A DNA stretch of 50,345 nucleotides from NCBI GenBank assembly GCA_903916675.1, contig CAIWXQ010000013.1, forward strand, positions 1 through 50,345, given 5' to 3'. Below, in pieces: positions 28,282 to 36,726 of this stretch. The position numbers and the translations under genes were made by a program. The notes below the pieces were generated by a model, which was not told the origin of the DNA, did no database searches, and saw nothing but the letters and a program-made list of their open reading frames with translations. How positions within the stretch are numbered: position 1 is the first letter of the stretch; every line of letters begins with the position of its first letter. Source of the DNA: an uncultured bacterium (GTDB lineage: Bacteria; Verrucomicrobiota; Kiritimatiellia; RFP12; CAIWXQ01).

Positions 28282-29730
28282 ATGCGTACTCTTGACGCTA
28301 TGCGACGATGGATTCCATGGGTGGCGACAATGGCAGCAGCGGCGGCGGCGCTTCTGTCGCTGCGCGCCTGGCTGCGCGATGTGCCGCCACCGCCGGAACC
28401 GCGCCGGCCGACGGCAGAGGGTTCACTGGCCGAGGCGCGTGTAGCGCACAGCAACGCGGTTGTAAATCTGGCGGGCAAGTTCCGCGAGTTTTCCGGCGTG
28501 ATAGTTTCGCCTTCCTCTGCCTGGCCCGGCTTCCGCGGGCTTGGTCGTGACAACCGTGCGGCGTGGGATGGCGTGCTGCAGGAAACCTGGCCTGCAGAAG
28601 GGCCGCGGAAGCTCTGGCAACTGCAGGTCGGAGAGGGGCATGCCGCGCCTGCGGTGCGCAACGGCCGGGTCTACCTGCTGGACTACGACGAGGCGCGCGA
28701 GGGTGACGTGTTGCGCTGCTTCGCGCTCGACTCCGGCCAGGAAATCTGGCAGCGGTTCTACCAGGTTAGAACCAAGCGCAACCATGGCATCTCGCGCACG
28801 ATCCCGGCCGTGGATGATGCCTGCGTAGTCTCACTGGGTCCGCAATGCCACGTGCTCTGCGTGGACGCCGCGACCGGCGCATTCCGGTGGGGGATGAACC
28901 TGGTCGAGCGCTACGGGACCAAGGTGCCGCTCTGGTGGGCTGGGCAGTGTCCGCTGCTCGATGCCGGTGAGGCCGTGCTGGCTCCGGCCGGCCGTGATGC
29001 GCTGCTGGTCGGCGTGGACATTGCCACGGGCAAGGTCAACTGGGAAACGCCCAACCCCGACAAGTGGGAGATGTCGCACTCCTCCGTGATGGTGCTGACC
29101 GCCGCCGGCGTGCGGCAGTTCGTTTATGCCGCGGTGGGCGGCATCGCCGGCGTGGCGGCGGACGGCCCGCAGCGCGGCCAGCTGCTCTGGCGCACCAAGG
29201 TGTTTGCGCCCAGTGTGGTGGCGCCGTCGCCCGTGCCGCTCTCGGACAACCGGTTCTTCATGACTGCTGGCTACGGCTCCGGCGGCGCGATGTTCCGCGT
29301 GGCGCAGTCCAACGGCCAATGGCAGGCGGAGTTGCTCTTCCGCACCGACCGCCGCACGTTCGGCTGCGAGCAGCAAACGCCTGTGCTGCGCGACGGCCTG
29401 CTCTATACGGTGCTTCCCAACGACGCCGGCGACCATCGGCAGGAATTCGCCTGCATGAATCTCGAGGGCAAGGTGCTCTGGACCAGCGGCGGCGACCTGC
29501 GCTTCGGACTCGGCCCGTACGTGGCCGTCGACAGCCGCTTCCTGGTGCTCGACGATACCGGCGTGCTTCACCTGCTCTCGGCTGATGCCGCCGGCTGCCA
29601 CCAACTGGCGCATGCGGACCTCTTCAACGGCACCGGCCGCGACGCCTGGGGCCCGCTCGCGTTTGTGGACGGCCTGCTTTTGCTGCGCGACAGCAAGCGG
29701 CTGGTGTGTTTGGATCTGCGAGGAAAATAG
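28282..29730 (+). CDS. Membrane-anchored PQQ-type beta-propeller protein
   Basis: A 482-residue protein; the ATG at 28282 follows GGAG at nine bases. An N-terminal Arg-rich start and hydrophobic helix (about residues 11-30) suggest a signal anchor. The remainder has WD/PQQ-like blades ending in Trp-rich turns: KLWQLQVGEGHAAPAVRNGRVYLLDYD, IWQRFYQV, VDAATGAFRWGM, VDIATGKVNWETP, GKVLWTSGG. This is the pyrrolo-quinoline-quinone-like beta-propeller fold used by BamB-like and scaffold proteins, and by quinoproteins when cofactor residues are present; I see no evidence for a cofactor. It is probably periplasmic. The GxxExxY cassette begins 13 bases after its stop. Confidence 0.78.
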   Translation: MRTLDAMRRWIPWVATMAAAAAALLSLRAWLRDVPPPPEPRRPTAEGSLAEARVAHSNAVVNLAGKFREFSGVIVSPSSAWPGFRGLGRDNRAAWDGVLQETWPAEGPRKLWQLQVGEGHAAPAVRNGRVYLLDYDEAREGDVLRCFALDSGQEIWQRFYQVRTKRNHGISRTIPAVDDACVVSLGPQCHVLCVDAATGAFRWGMNLVERYGTKVPLWWAGQCPLLDAGEAVLAPAGRDALLVGVDIATGKVNWETPNPDKWEMSHSSVMVLTAAGVRQFVYAAVGGIAGVAADGPQRGQLLWRTKVFAPSVVAPSPVPLSDNRFFMTAGYGSGGAMFRVAQSNGQWQAELLFRTDRRTFGCEQQTPVLRDGLLYTVLPNDAGDHRQEFACMNLEGKVLWTSGGDLRFGLGPYVAVDSRFLVLDDTGVLHLLSADAAGCHQLAHADLFNGTGRDAWGPLAFVDGLLLLRDSKRLVCLDLRGK

Positions 29731-29743
29731 AGCGGGGGAAAAT

Positions 29744-30236
29744 TTTTACCACAGAGGACGCAGAGGTTCGCAGAGGGTGTCTTGTTGGCGGGGGTGGTCG
29801 TGAAACCGAACGAGATCAGCGGCATCATTGTTGATGCGGCGATGAAGGTGCATTCAGCCCTTGGACCAGGGTTGCTGGAATCTGCCTATGAGGCTTGCTT
29901 GCGCCACGAACTCAGCAAACGCGGGCTGAAATGCGAATGCCAGCTTGCGTTGCCGGTGATCTACGATGGCGAGAGCATCGACCTTGGATACCGGATTGCT
30001 CTGATGGTCGCCAATGCCGTCATTGTGGAGCTGAAAGCAATCACCGCACTCGCGCCGATTCACGATGCGCAGATCATTTCGTATCTGCGGCTGAGCGGCA
30101 AACCGATTGGCTTGCTGATCAATTTTCATGTGCTGCACCTCAAGGATGGCATCCGTCGTTTTGTGAATAATCTCAACCCCTGACACCACCCCGCAAAGGT
30201 TTTACTCTGCGAACCTCTGCGTCCTCTGCGGTAAAA
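29744..30236. mobile_element. GxxExxY cassette bounded by 32-bp terminal inverted repeats
   Basis: A 493-base unit. Its ends, 29744-29775 and 30205-30236, are inverted copies matching at 31 of 32 positions. Each arm repeats CAGAGG (or its complement) every nine to ten bases: TTTTACCACAGAGGACG, then CAGAGGTTCG, then CAGAG. The only gene between them is the GxxExxY gene. The cassette sits tightly between two unrelated genes, 13 bases after one stop and 6 bases before the next start. No target-site duplication is evident. The repeats and the gene are seen directly; mobility is inferred. Confidence 0.7.
29800..30183 (+). CDS. GxxExxY-family protein (PD-(D/E)XK nuclease-like), active site altered
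   Basis: A 127-residue protein if started at the GTG at 29800 (VKPNEISG..., matching the usual family start); a TTG at 29782 would add six residues. The name-giving motif is GLLESAY (Gly24, Glu27, Tyr30). The fold's strand pair follows as SIDLGYRIALMV and AVIVELKAI (Glu77, Lys79). Family members normally read YRxDLLV; here the Asp is Ala67 (codon GCT at 29998), which would remove a metal ligand of the PD-(D/E)XK centre. The ending INFHVLHLKDGIRRFV is typical. The family function is unknown. It lies alone inside the inverted-repeat cassette. Confidence 0.9.
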   Translation: MKPNEISGIIVDAAMKVHSALGPGLLESAYEACLRHELSKRGLKCECQLALPVIYDGESIDLGYRIALMVANAVIVELKAITALAPIHDAQIISYLRLSGKPIGLLINFHVLHLKDGIRRFVNNLNP

Positions 30237-30242
30237 GCACAC

Positions 30243-31430
30243 ATGGACAACCTTCTCATCGCCATCAGCGCCGTGACAGTCGGCAGTGCTTTGCTGGCAT
30301 GGCTGGCTTGCCAGGGACGGCAGCCGGTGATCCTCGGCTATTTCCTCTGCGGTGTGCTGCTCGGGCCGGTGGGCATGCAGCTCTTTTCGTCCGTGGGCAC
30401 GCCAGATGTGACACCCGCCGTGGGGACGCTCCACGAGATCTCGCGCTTGGGCGTGATGCTCCTGCTCTTCCTGGCCGGACTGGTCCTGCACGTGGATCGC
30501 CTGCACACCTTCTTCCGCACGGCTGTGGTGGTGACGCTCGGCAAGTGCGCGCTGATGTGGGCCGTGATGTTCGCCTTCCTCATGGTCTGGCGCTTTGGGC
30601 TGCGCGACAGCCTGATCGCCTCTCTGGCGCTGATGTTCTCCAGCACGATCCTGGTGGTGAAGCTGCTGCCGACGACCACGCTGCACCAGAAGCGCATGGG
30701 CTCGCTCTGTATCGCGGTGCTGATTGCTGAGGATCTGCTGGCCGTGCTCGTGCTGCTCTTTGCGGGGTCGTCGGCGCGCGCGGGGGCAATCGAGCTGCTC
30801 CTCTGGCTGCCGCTGCGTTTTCTGCTGCTGCTGGCCGCGACTTTTGCGGGCGAGGCGTTCGTGCTGCGCCGCATGATGCGCCGCGCCGACACCTACAATG
30901 AGGTGCTGGTGATGCTCTGCCTGGGGTGGTGCGTGGGCGTGGCGCTGCTGGCGCAGAAGCTGGGGCTGCCGCACGAGATCGGCGCATTTGTGGCCGGCGT
31001 GTCGATCGCGCGCGGCAAGATCGCGCTGCTCTTCTCCGAGCAGCTCAAGCCGCTGCGCGACTTCTTCCTGATGTTCTTCTTCTTTGTGCTGGGCGCCGGC
31101 TTTGAGATCGGGCAACTGCGCGGCATCTGGCTGCCGGCGCTGCTGGCCACGGCGATTGTTGCGGGCGCGCGGCCGTTCCTGCTGGCGTGGCTCTTCCGGC
31201 GGGCGGGCGAGCCTGCCGACTTCGCCCGCGAGATGGGATTCCGCCTGGGGCAGGCCAGCGAGTTCGCGCTGATCATCGCGGTCGTCGGCACGCAAGAGAA
31301 CCTTCTGTCGCCCGAGATGGCTGCGCTGGTCAAGCTCGCGACCGTGCTCTCGATGCTGGTCTCTTCCTACCTGGTGGTCCTGCGCTATCCCACGCCCATT
31401 GGCGTGCAGCCGGGGCTGCAGAGGGATTGA
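30243..31430 (+). CDS. CPA2-type cation:proton antiporter (Kef-like), without regulatory domain
   Basis: A 395-residue integral membrane protein with about twelve hydrophobic segments spread over its length. It shows the antiporter pattern: PVILGYFLCGVLLGP early, FLAGLVLHVDRL, SSTILVVKLL, IAVLIAEDLLAVLVLL (with the acidic pair near the ion site) and QASEFALIIAVVG near residue 340. It ends soon after the last helix, so the cytoplasmic RCK/TrkA domain of KefB/C is missing. It would exchange K+ or Na+ for H+ in the inner membrane. No clear ribosome site precedes the ATG, since the cassette's right repeat ends six bases before it and may have replaced the original leader. Confidence 0.9.
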   Translation: MDNLLIAISAVTVGSALLAWLACQGRQPVILGYFLCGVLLGPVGMQLFSSVGTPDVTPAVGTLHEISRLGVMLLLFLAGLVLHVDRLHTFFRTAVVVTLGKCALMWAVMFAFLMVWRFGLRDSLIASLALMFSSTILVVKLLPTTTLHQKRMGSLCIAVLIAEDLLAVLVLLFAGSSARAGAIELLLWLPLRFLLLLAATFAGEAFVLRRMMRRADTYNEVLVMLCLGWCVGVALLAQKLGLPHEIGAFVAGVSIARGKIALLFSEQLKPLRDFFLMFFFFVLGAGFEIGQLRGIWLPALLATAIVAGARPFLLAWLFRRAGEPADFAREMGFRLGQASEFALIIAVVGTQENLLSPEMAALVKLATVLSMLVSSYLVVLRYPTPIGVQPGLQRD

Positions 31431-31505
31431 GCAGGGGTGCCCTGATTTCTCCCCATCATCTGCTTCTTCCTTGCCTGCTTGCCGTCCCTTCGCTACGTTC
31501 CTGCC

Positions 31506-32396
31506 ATGCAGGAGATCATTGCCCAGTTTCTGGACCACATCGCCTTCGAGCGCGGACTGGCGGCGAACACGCGCGCGGCGTACGCAACGGACCTGCAGGC
31601 GTTTGCCACCTTCCTGACGGCGCGCGGCGTGCACCTGTTCAACCAGGTCGCGCGTCGCCACATCGTGGAGTTTCTGACCGACCAGCGCCGGCAGGAACTG
31701 GCCGTAAGCACGGTGGCGCGGCGGCTGGTGGCCGTGAAGGTGCTGTTCGGCTACCTGCAGCGCGAGGGGCTGCTCGACCGCAACGTGGCCGAGGCCATGA
31801 ACTCGCCGAAGCTCTGGCGCACACTGCCAGAGATCTTGACGCCCACGGAGGTCGGGCGGCTGGTGGACGCGGCGGCTGGCGACAAGGCGCAGGCTGTGCG
31901 CGACCACGCGATCCTGGAGCTGTTCTACAGCTGCGGCCTGCGCATCTCCGAGGTGGCTGCTTTGCGGCTGGGAGATGTGCAGTTCGACGGCGGCTTCGTG
32001 CGCTGCACTGGCAAGGGCGACAAGCAGCGCGTGGTGCCGCTGGGAAGCGTCGCGGCCGCGAGCCTCCGGCGCTACCTCGACAAGGTCCGTTCGCGCTGGG
32101 CGAAGAAGAACCCCGCCGACGACCATCTCTTTCTTTCACAGCAAGGGAAGGGCTTTACGCGGCAGGGTCTCTACAAGGTCGTTATGCACTACGCCCGCGT
32201 GGCTGGGCTCAGCGGGCGTCTCACGCCCCACACGCTGCGCCACTGCTTTGCCAGCCACCTGCTGGCCAACGGCGCACAGCTCCGCGCCATCCAGGAGATG
32301 CTCGGCCACGCCAGCATCGCCACCACGCAAATCTACACGCACGTGGATCAGGACCGGCTGGTGGCCGTGCACCGGAAGTTTCACCCCAGAGCATAG
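31506..32396 (+). CDS. xerD: Tyrosine recombinase XerD-like
   Basis: A 296-residue recombinase, the usual XerD length. The ATG at 31506 gives the typical start (MQEIIAQFLDHIAFERGLAANTRAAY in pieces). The catalytic residues are in place: Arg146 (CGLRISEV), Lys in GKGDKQRVVP, His242 and Arg245 (HTLRHCFASH), His268 (MLGHASIATT) and Tyr277. With XerC at 26.4 kb it should act at dif during chromosome segregation. No strong ribosome site is visible. It is convergent with the dihydrolipoamide dehydrogenase gene (25 bases between stops). Confidence 0.93.
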   Translation: MQEIIAQFLDHIAFERGLAANTRAAYATDLQAFATFLTARGVHLFNQVARRHIVEFLTDQRRQELAVSTVARRLVAVKVLFGYLQREGLLDRNVAEAMNSPKLWRTLPEILTPTEVGRLVDAAAGDKAQAVRDHAILELFYSCGLRISEVAALRLGDVQFDGGFVRCTGKGDKQRVVPLGSVAAASLRRYLDKVRSRWAKKNPADDHLFLSQQGKGFTRQGLYKVVMHYARVAGLSGRLTPHTLRHCFASHLLANGAQLRAIQEMLGHASIATTQIYTHVDQDRLVAVHRKFHPRA

Positions 32397-32421
32397 ATTT
32401 TGCGGGCGCGAAATCTATTCA

Positions 32422-33813
32422 CTACCTCTTCCGCGGCGGCAGGTGAAGGCAGGTGCCGTGGATCGTGTGGGCAGCCTCCATCCAGGCCTCGGAGAAGGTG
32501 GGGTGGGCGTGGATGGCGCGGCCGAGCTCCGCGGCGGTCGTGCCGCTGCGCACGGCCAGCGCTGCCTCGGCGATCAGCTCCGTGGCGTGCGCGCCGATGG
32601 CCACGGCGCCGAGCAGGCAGTCCGTGGCTGCGTCGGCGATCCATTTGACGAAGCCGTCCGTCTCGCCGGCAGCCAGGGCCTTACCCAGCGCGGTGAAAGG
32701 AAAGATGCCGACCTTCACGGTGCGCCCCTCGGCCTTGGCCTGCGTTTCGTTCAGCCCTACGGCGCCAATCTCCGGCGTGGTGAAGATGCAGGCGGGAATG
32801 ACGGTCTCGCGCGGCGTGTCGAGTCCGGCTATCTGCGCCGCGGCTGCTACGCCCTGCGCGGTGGCGGCATGTGCGAGCTGCGTGCTGCCGGCAATGACGT
32901 CTCCCACAGCGAAGATCGACGCCACGCAGGTGCGGCCCGCAGCATCCACCGGGATCTGGCCGCGCTCGTCGCAGGCAATGCCGGCGCGCGCGAGGTCGAG
33001 CCCTATCGTGTTGGGCTGGCGGCCTACGGCCGCCAGCAGGAGGTCGCCGGAGACGGCCTGATCCTTGTAGCGGCCCGTGACCTGCGTGTCGTCCGCTGCG
33101 ATGCCGGTGAGTGGCGCGCCGGTGAGGACTGTGATGCCGAGCAGTCCCATGCGGCGCTTGAGAAGGCGGCGCACATCTGGGTCGAGCGCCATCACGATGT
33201 CCTCCAGCATTTCGACCACGGTCACGCGCACGCCAAGCTGCGCGGCAAGGCAGGCGAACTCGCAACCGATGATGCCGCCGCCGAGGATGACGAGGCTGGC
33301 GGGGAGTGCGGTGCGGTCCAAAAAGCTGCGGCTGTCGAGCACGCGCGGGTGATTCGGCAGGAATCCCGGCATGGCCGAGACGCTGCCAGTGGCGATGATG
33401 ACGTTCGCCGATTCGAGATGCTGCACGCTGCCATCGGCAGCCTGCACGGCCAGGTGGTGGGCATCCACGAAGCGGGCACGGCCGGAGATCAGCGTAACGC
33501 CATTGGCCTGCAGCAACATTTGCACGCCCTTGGCAAGGCGGCTGACGATCTCGTTCTTGCGCGCGACCATGCGGGCGTAGTCGAACGTCACACCAGCGGC
33601 ATTCACGCCTAGGGCAGCAGCATGAGTGGCACGGTGGTAGAGGTCGCCTGAGGCGATCAGCGTCTTGGTGGGGATGCACCCCCAGTTGAGGCAGGTGCCG
33701 CCAAACGCCTCTTGTTCCACAATAGCCACGCGCTTACCGAGTTGCGCGGCGCGAATGGCGGCAGGATAGCCGCCTGGACCGGCGCCGATGACGACGAGGT
33801 CGAAAGAGCTCAT
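32422..33813 (-). CDS. lpdA: Dihydrolipoamide dehydrogenase (E3)
   Basis: A 463-residue FAD/NAD disulfide oxidoreductase. The start at 33813 gives MSSFDLVVIGAGPGGYPAAI, the FAD-binding motif. The redox-active pair is in GGTCLNWGCIPTK, the NAD-binding motif is LVILGGGIIGCEFA, the second FAD motif is SIFAVGDV, and the C-terminal HAHPTFSEAW holds the His-Glu catalytic pair. It reoxidises the lipoyl group of 2-oxoacid dehydrogenase or glycine cleavage complexes; none of those partners is in this window. The upstream ribosome site is weak. It is divergent from the alpha/beta hydrolase. Confidence 0.95.
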   Translation of the reverse strand: MSSFDLVVIGAGPGGYPAAIRAAQLGKRVAIVEQEAFGGTCLNWGCIPTKTLIASGDLYHRATHAAALGVNAAGVTFDYARMVARKNEIVSRLAKGVQMLLQANGVTLISGRARFVDAHHLAVQAADGSVQHLESANVIIATGSVSAMPGFLPNHPRVLDSRSFLDRTALPASLVILGGGIIGCEFACLAAQLGVRVTVVEMLEDIVMALDPDVRRLLKRRMGLLGITVLTGAPLTGIAADDTQVTGRYKDQAVSGDLLLAAVGRQPNTIGLDLARAGIACDERGQIPVDAAGRTCVASIFAVGDVIAGSTQLAHAATAQGVAAAAQIAGLDTPRETVIPACIFTTPEIGAVGLNETQAKAEGRTVKVGIFPFTALGKALAAGETDGFVKWIADAATDCLLGAVAIGAHATELIAEAALAVRSGTTAAELGRAIHAHPTFSEAWMEAAHTIHGTCLHLPPRKR

Positions 33814-33993
33814 GGAGCACAGGATAGCCGCCGCGCGGCTGGCAGGCAAGACGGCGCGCGGCTGTGTTCTAGACAAGCTTCTCCGATTGGGGCACACTTC
33901 TTCTCATGGATGCGCCAGTTCCAAGCGATCCTTGTTGGTCTGCGTCGGCAGCGTCCAGAAAGCGATTTCCCGCTTTTTAAGGGGGTCCTACAC

Positions 33994-34830
33994 GTGAGCG
34001 CTGAAAAGGCCGTCAATCGAAAGCCGGTCAGCCGGGCGATATTTCGCGCGATTGCCGATTACTACGGCTATGATCAATCGTTGCCCCTTGAGGCAAAGAT
34101 CATTGACGTGTGGCCCCACCGGGTACCCTACATCATCGAGAAGGTAACGTTCGCCAGCACCCATGGGGAATGGGTTGCGGCTTTCTTCACCCACCCCAAG
34201 GTGTCCCGCGACACACGCGGCCCCGCCATTCTGCTTCTCCACGGCAGAAACAGCTTCTGGGGCAAGAATGAGGACTGGTCGCGCGAGTGGATGGACATCC
34301 TTTCGCGGGAAGGGTGGTGCGTTCTGGTGGCGGACATGTTCGGGTTTGGCGAGCGGAAGCAGCCGGGCAATCCGGGCTGTGACGAGACCGGCGCCTATGC
34401 CTGGCGGGACAACCTCATTCAAACCGTGACGGATCAACGGCGGGGACTGGATTATCTGGTCTCGCGTTCGGAGGTCAACCCGTCCCAACTCGTGCTTCTG
34501 GGCGGGAGCATGGGCGGCTATTACGGGACGCTCGTTGCCGGCTTGGAAGACCGACTCGCCGCAGTGGTGCTGACGGTAACGGGCGCATTGCCGAAAGCGG
34601 CGACCGACGATCGCTTCCTAAAATTTGGCCACACCCTGAACTTTGCGCCACGGATTCGCACGCCGGTGCTGATGGTAAACGCTGGCAGCGACAGCCGTGC
34701 CAGCGGCAAAGAACTGTTCAAAGCCATGCCGGAGCCCAAGAAACAGATTTGGTACGAACATGAACACTATCTCCCCCCGCGGAAATTCAACCAAGACATT
34801 CTACGCTGGCTTCACAAGCAACTCGATTAA
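33994..34830 (+). CDS. Alpha/beta hydrolase (dienelactone-hydrolase-like)
   Basis: A 278-residue protein starting at GTG 33994, with AAGGGGG about nine bases upstream. The frame is open back to 33712, but that part is antisense to the dihydrolipoamide dehydrogenase. The fold is shown by AILLLHGRNSFWGKN (oxyanion-side His-Gly), CVLVADMFGFGE, and the nucleophile elbow LLGGSMGGYYGT with the likely catalytic Ser in GGSMGG. Asp in VNAGSDSR and His in YEHEHYLPP are plausible triad partners. It lacks a signal peptide. It precedes the GH4 gene by 52 bases on the same strand and might deacylate the same glycan-derived substrates. Confidence 0.8.
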   Translation: MSAEKAVNRKPVSRAIFRAIADYYGYDQSLPLEAKIIDVWPHRVPYIIEKVTFASTHGEWVAAFFTHPKVSRDTRGPAILLLHGRNSFWGKNEDWSREWMDILSREGWCVLVADMFGFGERKQPGNPGCDETGAYAWRDNLIQTVTDQRRGLDYLVSRSEVNPSQLVLLGGSMGGYYGTLVAGLEDRLAAVVLTVTGALPKAATDDRFLKFGHTLNFAPRIRTPVLMVNAGSDSRASGKELFKAMPEPKKQIWYEHEHYLPPRKFNQDILRWLHKQLD

Positions 34831-34831
34831 G

Positions 34832-34858
34832 CGAGGCCAGGACCGCTCCGCAGCCTCG
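34832..34858. terminator. Weak hairpin after the hydrolase gene
   Basis: CGAGGC (34832-34837) and GCCTCG (34853-34858) can pair over a 15-base loop between the hydrolase stop and the GH4 start. There is no T-run, so termination is doubtful. Confidence 0.3.
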
Positions 34859-34882
34859 TAAAACCGAAAAAGAGACCTCACC

Positions 34883-36223
34883 ATGGCCAAAATCGCATTC
34901 CTTGGCGCCGGCAGCACGATCTTCGCTAAAAACGTCCTCGGCGACTGCCTGACCCGCGAACCGCTGCAGGACGTACACATCGCCCTGTACGACATTGACA
35001 ACACGCGCCTGCGCGAATCCATGCGCATGCTCGAAACCATCAACCGCAACGTCAACCAGGGGCGCGCGCGTATCACCGCGCACCTCGGCGTGGCCAACCG
35101 CCGCAAGGCCTTACAGGGCGCCGGGTATGTCGTCAATGCCATCAATGTCGGCGGGTACGCCCCCTGTACCATCACCGACTTTGAGGTTCCCAAGAAATAC
35201 GGCCTGCGCCAGACCATTGCCGACACCCTCGGCATTGGCGGCATCTTCCGCGCCTTGCGCACACTTCCCGTCATGCTCGACTTCGCCCATGAAATGGAAA
35301 CCGTCTGCCCGGACGCCTGGTTCCTGAATTACACCAACCCCATTTGCATGCTGGCCGGCGGCATGCTGCGCGGGTCATCCATCCGCACCGTCGGTCTTTG
35401 CCACTCGGTGCAGATCTGTTCCGCCAACCTGCTGAGTGCGCTGGGGTTGCTCGAAAAATACCCGCCGCACGAGGTACACCAGTATGTGGCCGGCATCAAT
35501 CACATGGGGTGGTTGCTCAAGATCGAGCACAACGGGGTGGATCTCTACCCCGAGATCAAGAAACTCGCCGCCGCCAAACTGCGCAAATGGCGTAAAGGTG
35601 CGGAGAAGAGCCGCGACATGATCCGACTGGAGATGATGCTCCACCTTGGCTACTACATCTCGGAAAGCTCGGAGCACTTCTCCGAGTACGTGCCGCACTT
35701 CATCAAGGCCGCCCACCCGGAACTGATCAGCGAGTTCAACATCCCGCTCGACGAATATCCACGCCGCTGTCTGCGGCAGATCGAGCGCTGGAAGACCATG
35801 AGCCTGGAACTGGCCAGCAACCCCAGCCTCACGCACTCACGTACGCATGAATATGGATCTGCCATCATCGAAGCTATGGAAACCAACCAGACGATCGAAG
35901 TCGGCGGCAATGTGCTCAACCATGGCCTGATCCCCAACCTGCCAGCCAAGGCCTGCGTGGAAGTCCCCTGCCTCGTGAATGCCAATGGCGTGCAAGGGTG
36001 CCATGTCGGCGAACTGCCGGAACCGTGCGCCGCCTACAACCGCACCAGCATCAATGTGCAGCTGCTGACCATCGAGGCTGTGCTCGAACGCCGCCGTGAC
36101 CGCATCTACCAGGCTGCGATGCTCGACCCCCATACGGCCAGCGAACTGACCATTGACCAGATACGCAACCTGTGCGATGACCTGATCGAGGCGCACGGCA
36201 AGTGGCTGCCAAAATTTAAATGA
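34883..36223 (+). CDS. GH4 family glycosidase (alpha-galactosidase/alpha-glucuronidase-like)
   Basis: A 446-residue family 4 glycoside hydrolase. The NAD-binding start KIAFLGAGSTIFAKNVLGD, the segment VNAINVGGY, FLNYTNPICM, the metal-binding Cys173 in CHSVQ and His207 in GINHMGW are all characteristic. GH4 enzymes cleave by a redox-elimination mechanism with NAD+ and a divalent metal, in the cytoplasm. The alpha-galactosidase and alpha-galacturonidase/glucuronidase subgroups share the CHSVQ form, so the sugar is not settled. The ATG at 34883 follows an AAGAGA site. It suits the neighbouring hydrolase and acetylesterase genes in a saccharide-use role. Confidence 0.92.
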   Translation: MAKIAFLGAGSTIFAKNVLGDCLTREPLQDVHIALYDIDNTRLRESMRMLETINRNVNQGRARITAHLGVANRRKALQGAGYVVNAINVGGYAPCTITDFEVPKKYGLRQTIADTLGIGGIFRALRTLPVMLDFAHEMETVCPDAWFLNYTNPICMLAGGMLRGSSIRTVGLCHSVQICSANLLSALGLLEKYPPHEVHQYVAGINHMGWLLKIEHNGVDLYPEIKKLAAAKLRKWRKGAEKSRDMIRLEMMLHLGYYISESSEHFSEYVPHFIKAAHPELISEFNIPLDEYPRRCLRQIERWKTMSLELASNPSLTHSRTHEYGSAIIEAMETNQTIEVGGNVLNHGLIPNLPAKACVEVPCLVNANGVQGCHVGELPEPCAAYNRTSINVQLLTIEAVLERRRDRIYQAAMLDPHTASELTIDQIRNLCDDLIEAHGKWLPKFK

Positions 36224-36224
36224 G

Positions 36225-36274
36225 TTGCGGCCACATCCGCTGCGCGAACAAACTCAGTAACAGTGTGGCCGCAA
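36225..36274. repeat. Perfect 11-bp inverted repeat after GH4
   Basis: TTGCGGCCACA (36225-36235) is perfectly inverted as TGTGGCCGCAA (36264-36274), with a 28-base spacer, directly after the GH4 stop. Confidence 0.6.
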
Positions 36275-36282
36275 GAACACAA

Positions 36283-36303
36283 CGGCGGCTGAAATAGCCG
36301 CCG
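36283..36303. terminator. Hairpin between convergent genes
   Basis: CGGCGGCT-GAAAT-AGCCGCCG is a perfect 8-bp stem with a 5-base loop, placed between the GH4 and superoxide reductase stops. It is likely to act in both directions, although neither side has a long T-run. Confidence 0.6.
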
Positions 36304-36330
36304 CTTCAGCGAAAACTAGACACGCGCCTG

Positions 36331-36726
36331 TTATACCAGGGCGACGGTCTTATCAGACTCCCAGAGGCCGTGGATGTTGCAGTACGCGGTGGCGAAGATC
36401 ATGCCGCCGGTGATCGCCTTGACGCGGACCGTGACGCTGCTGTCGGTGTGGACCGGGCCTTGGTTGGGGCCAATCGGCGACTGCCCGTGCGCACTGAACT
36501 CGAAGCGGCCGATCTCGAGAGTGGTTTTGGCGCCAGCCGGCAGGAAGTGCACGGCGATCCACGCGATGTGGTGCTCCGTGGTGTTGGGGTGCGCGATCTC
36601 CTTGCCGACCGTGATATTGACCGTGAACCACTCGCCGGCCTTGACCGCATCCGGGCAGTCGATCACCGGGACGTGTTTCTCGCTCTTGAAGTCCGCAGTC
36701 TTCACGAATTCGCTCAGCTTGTTCAT
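36331..36726 (-). CDS. Superoxide reductase (neelaredoxin type)
   Basis: A 131-residue protein that reduces superoxide to peroxide without releasing oxygen, typical of anaerobes and microaerophiles. The iron ligands of the SOR centre are visible: His in EKHVPVI (with the Glu-Lys pair), the histidines in HPNTTEHHI, and the Cys and His of CNIHGLWE. There is no N-terminal desulforedoxin domain, so it is the one-iron class. The ATG at 36726 follows GGAG; the open frame beyond is not family-like. It is convergent with GH4 and monocistronic as far as can be seen. Confidence 0.93.
   Translation of the reverse strand: MNKLSEFVKTADFKSEKHVPVIDCPDAVKAGEWFTVNITVGKEIAHPNTTEHHIAWIAVHFLPAGAKTTLEIGRFEFSAHGQSPIGPNQGPVHTDSSVTVRVKAITGGMIFATAYCNIHGLWESDKTVALV

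Noticed and set aside
29744-30236. Reading the CAGAGG arms as a CRISPR array
   Set aside because: The units are only nine bases with two- to three-base 'spacers', occur as inverted pairs, and no cas gene is present.
30126-32126. 666-codon open frame antisense to the antiporter and xerD
   Set aside because: Its composition is dominated by Gln, His, Arg and Glu, as expected from the reverse complement of membrane-protein codons; both sense genes are well supported.
26420-32396. XerC and XerD genes as part of an integron or transposon
   Set aside because: They sit among housekeeping genes (dprA-topA), have standard Xer catalytic residues and lengths, and no attC-like array or transposase is nearby.
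33712-33993. Longer alpha/beta hydrolase start
   Set aside because: The extra region is antisense to the dihydrolipoamide dehydrogenase N-terminus and its promoter; the GTG at 33994 has a proper ribosome site.
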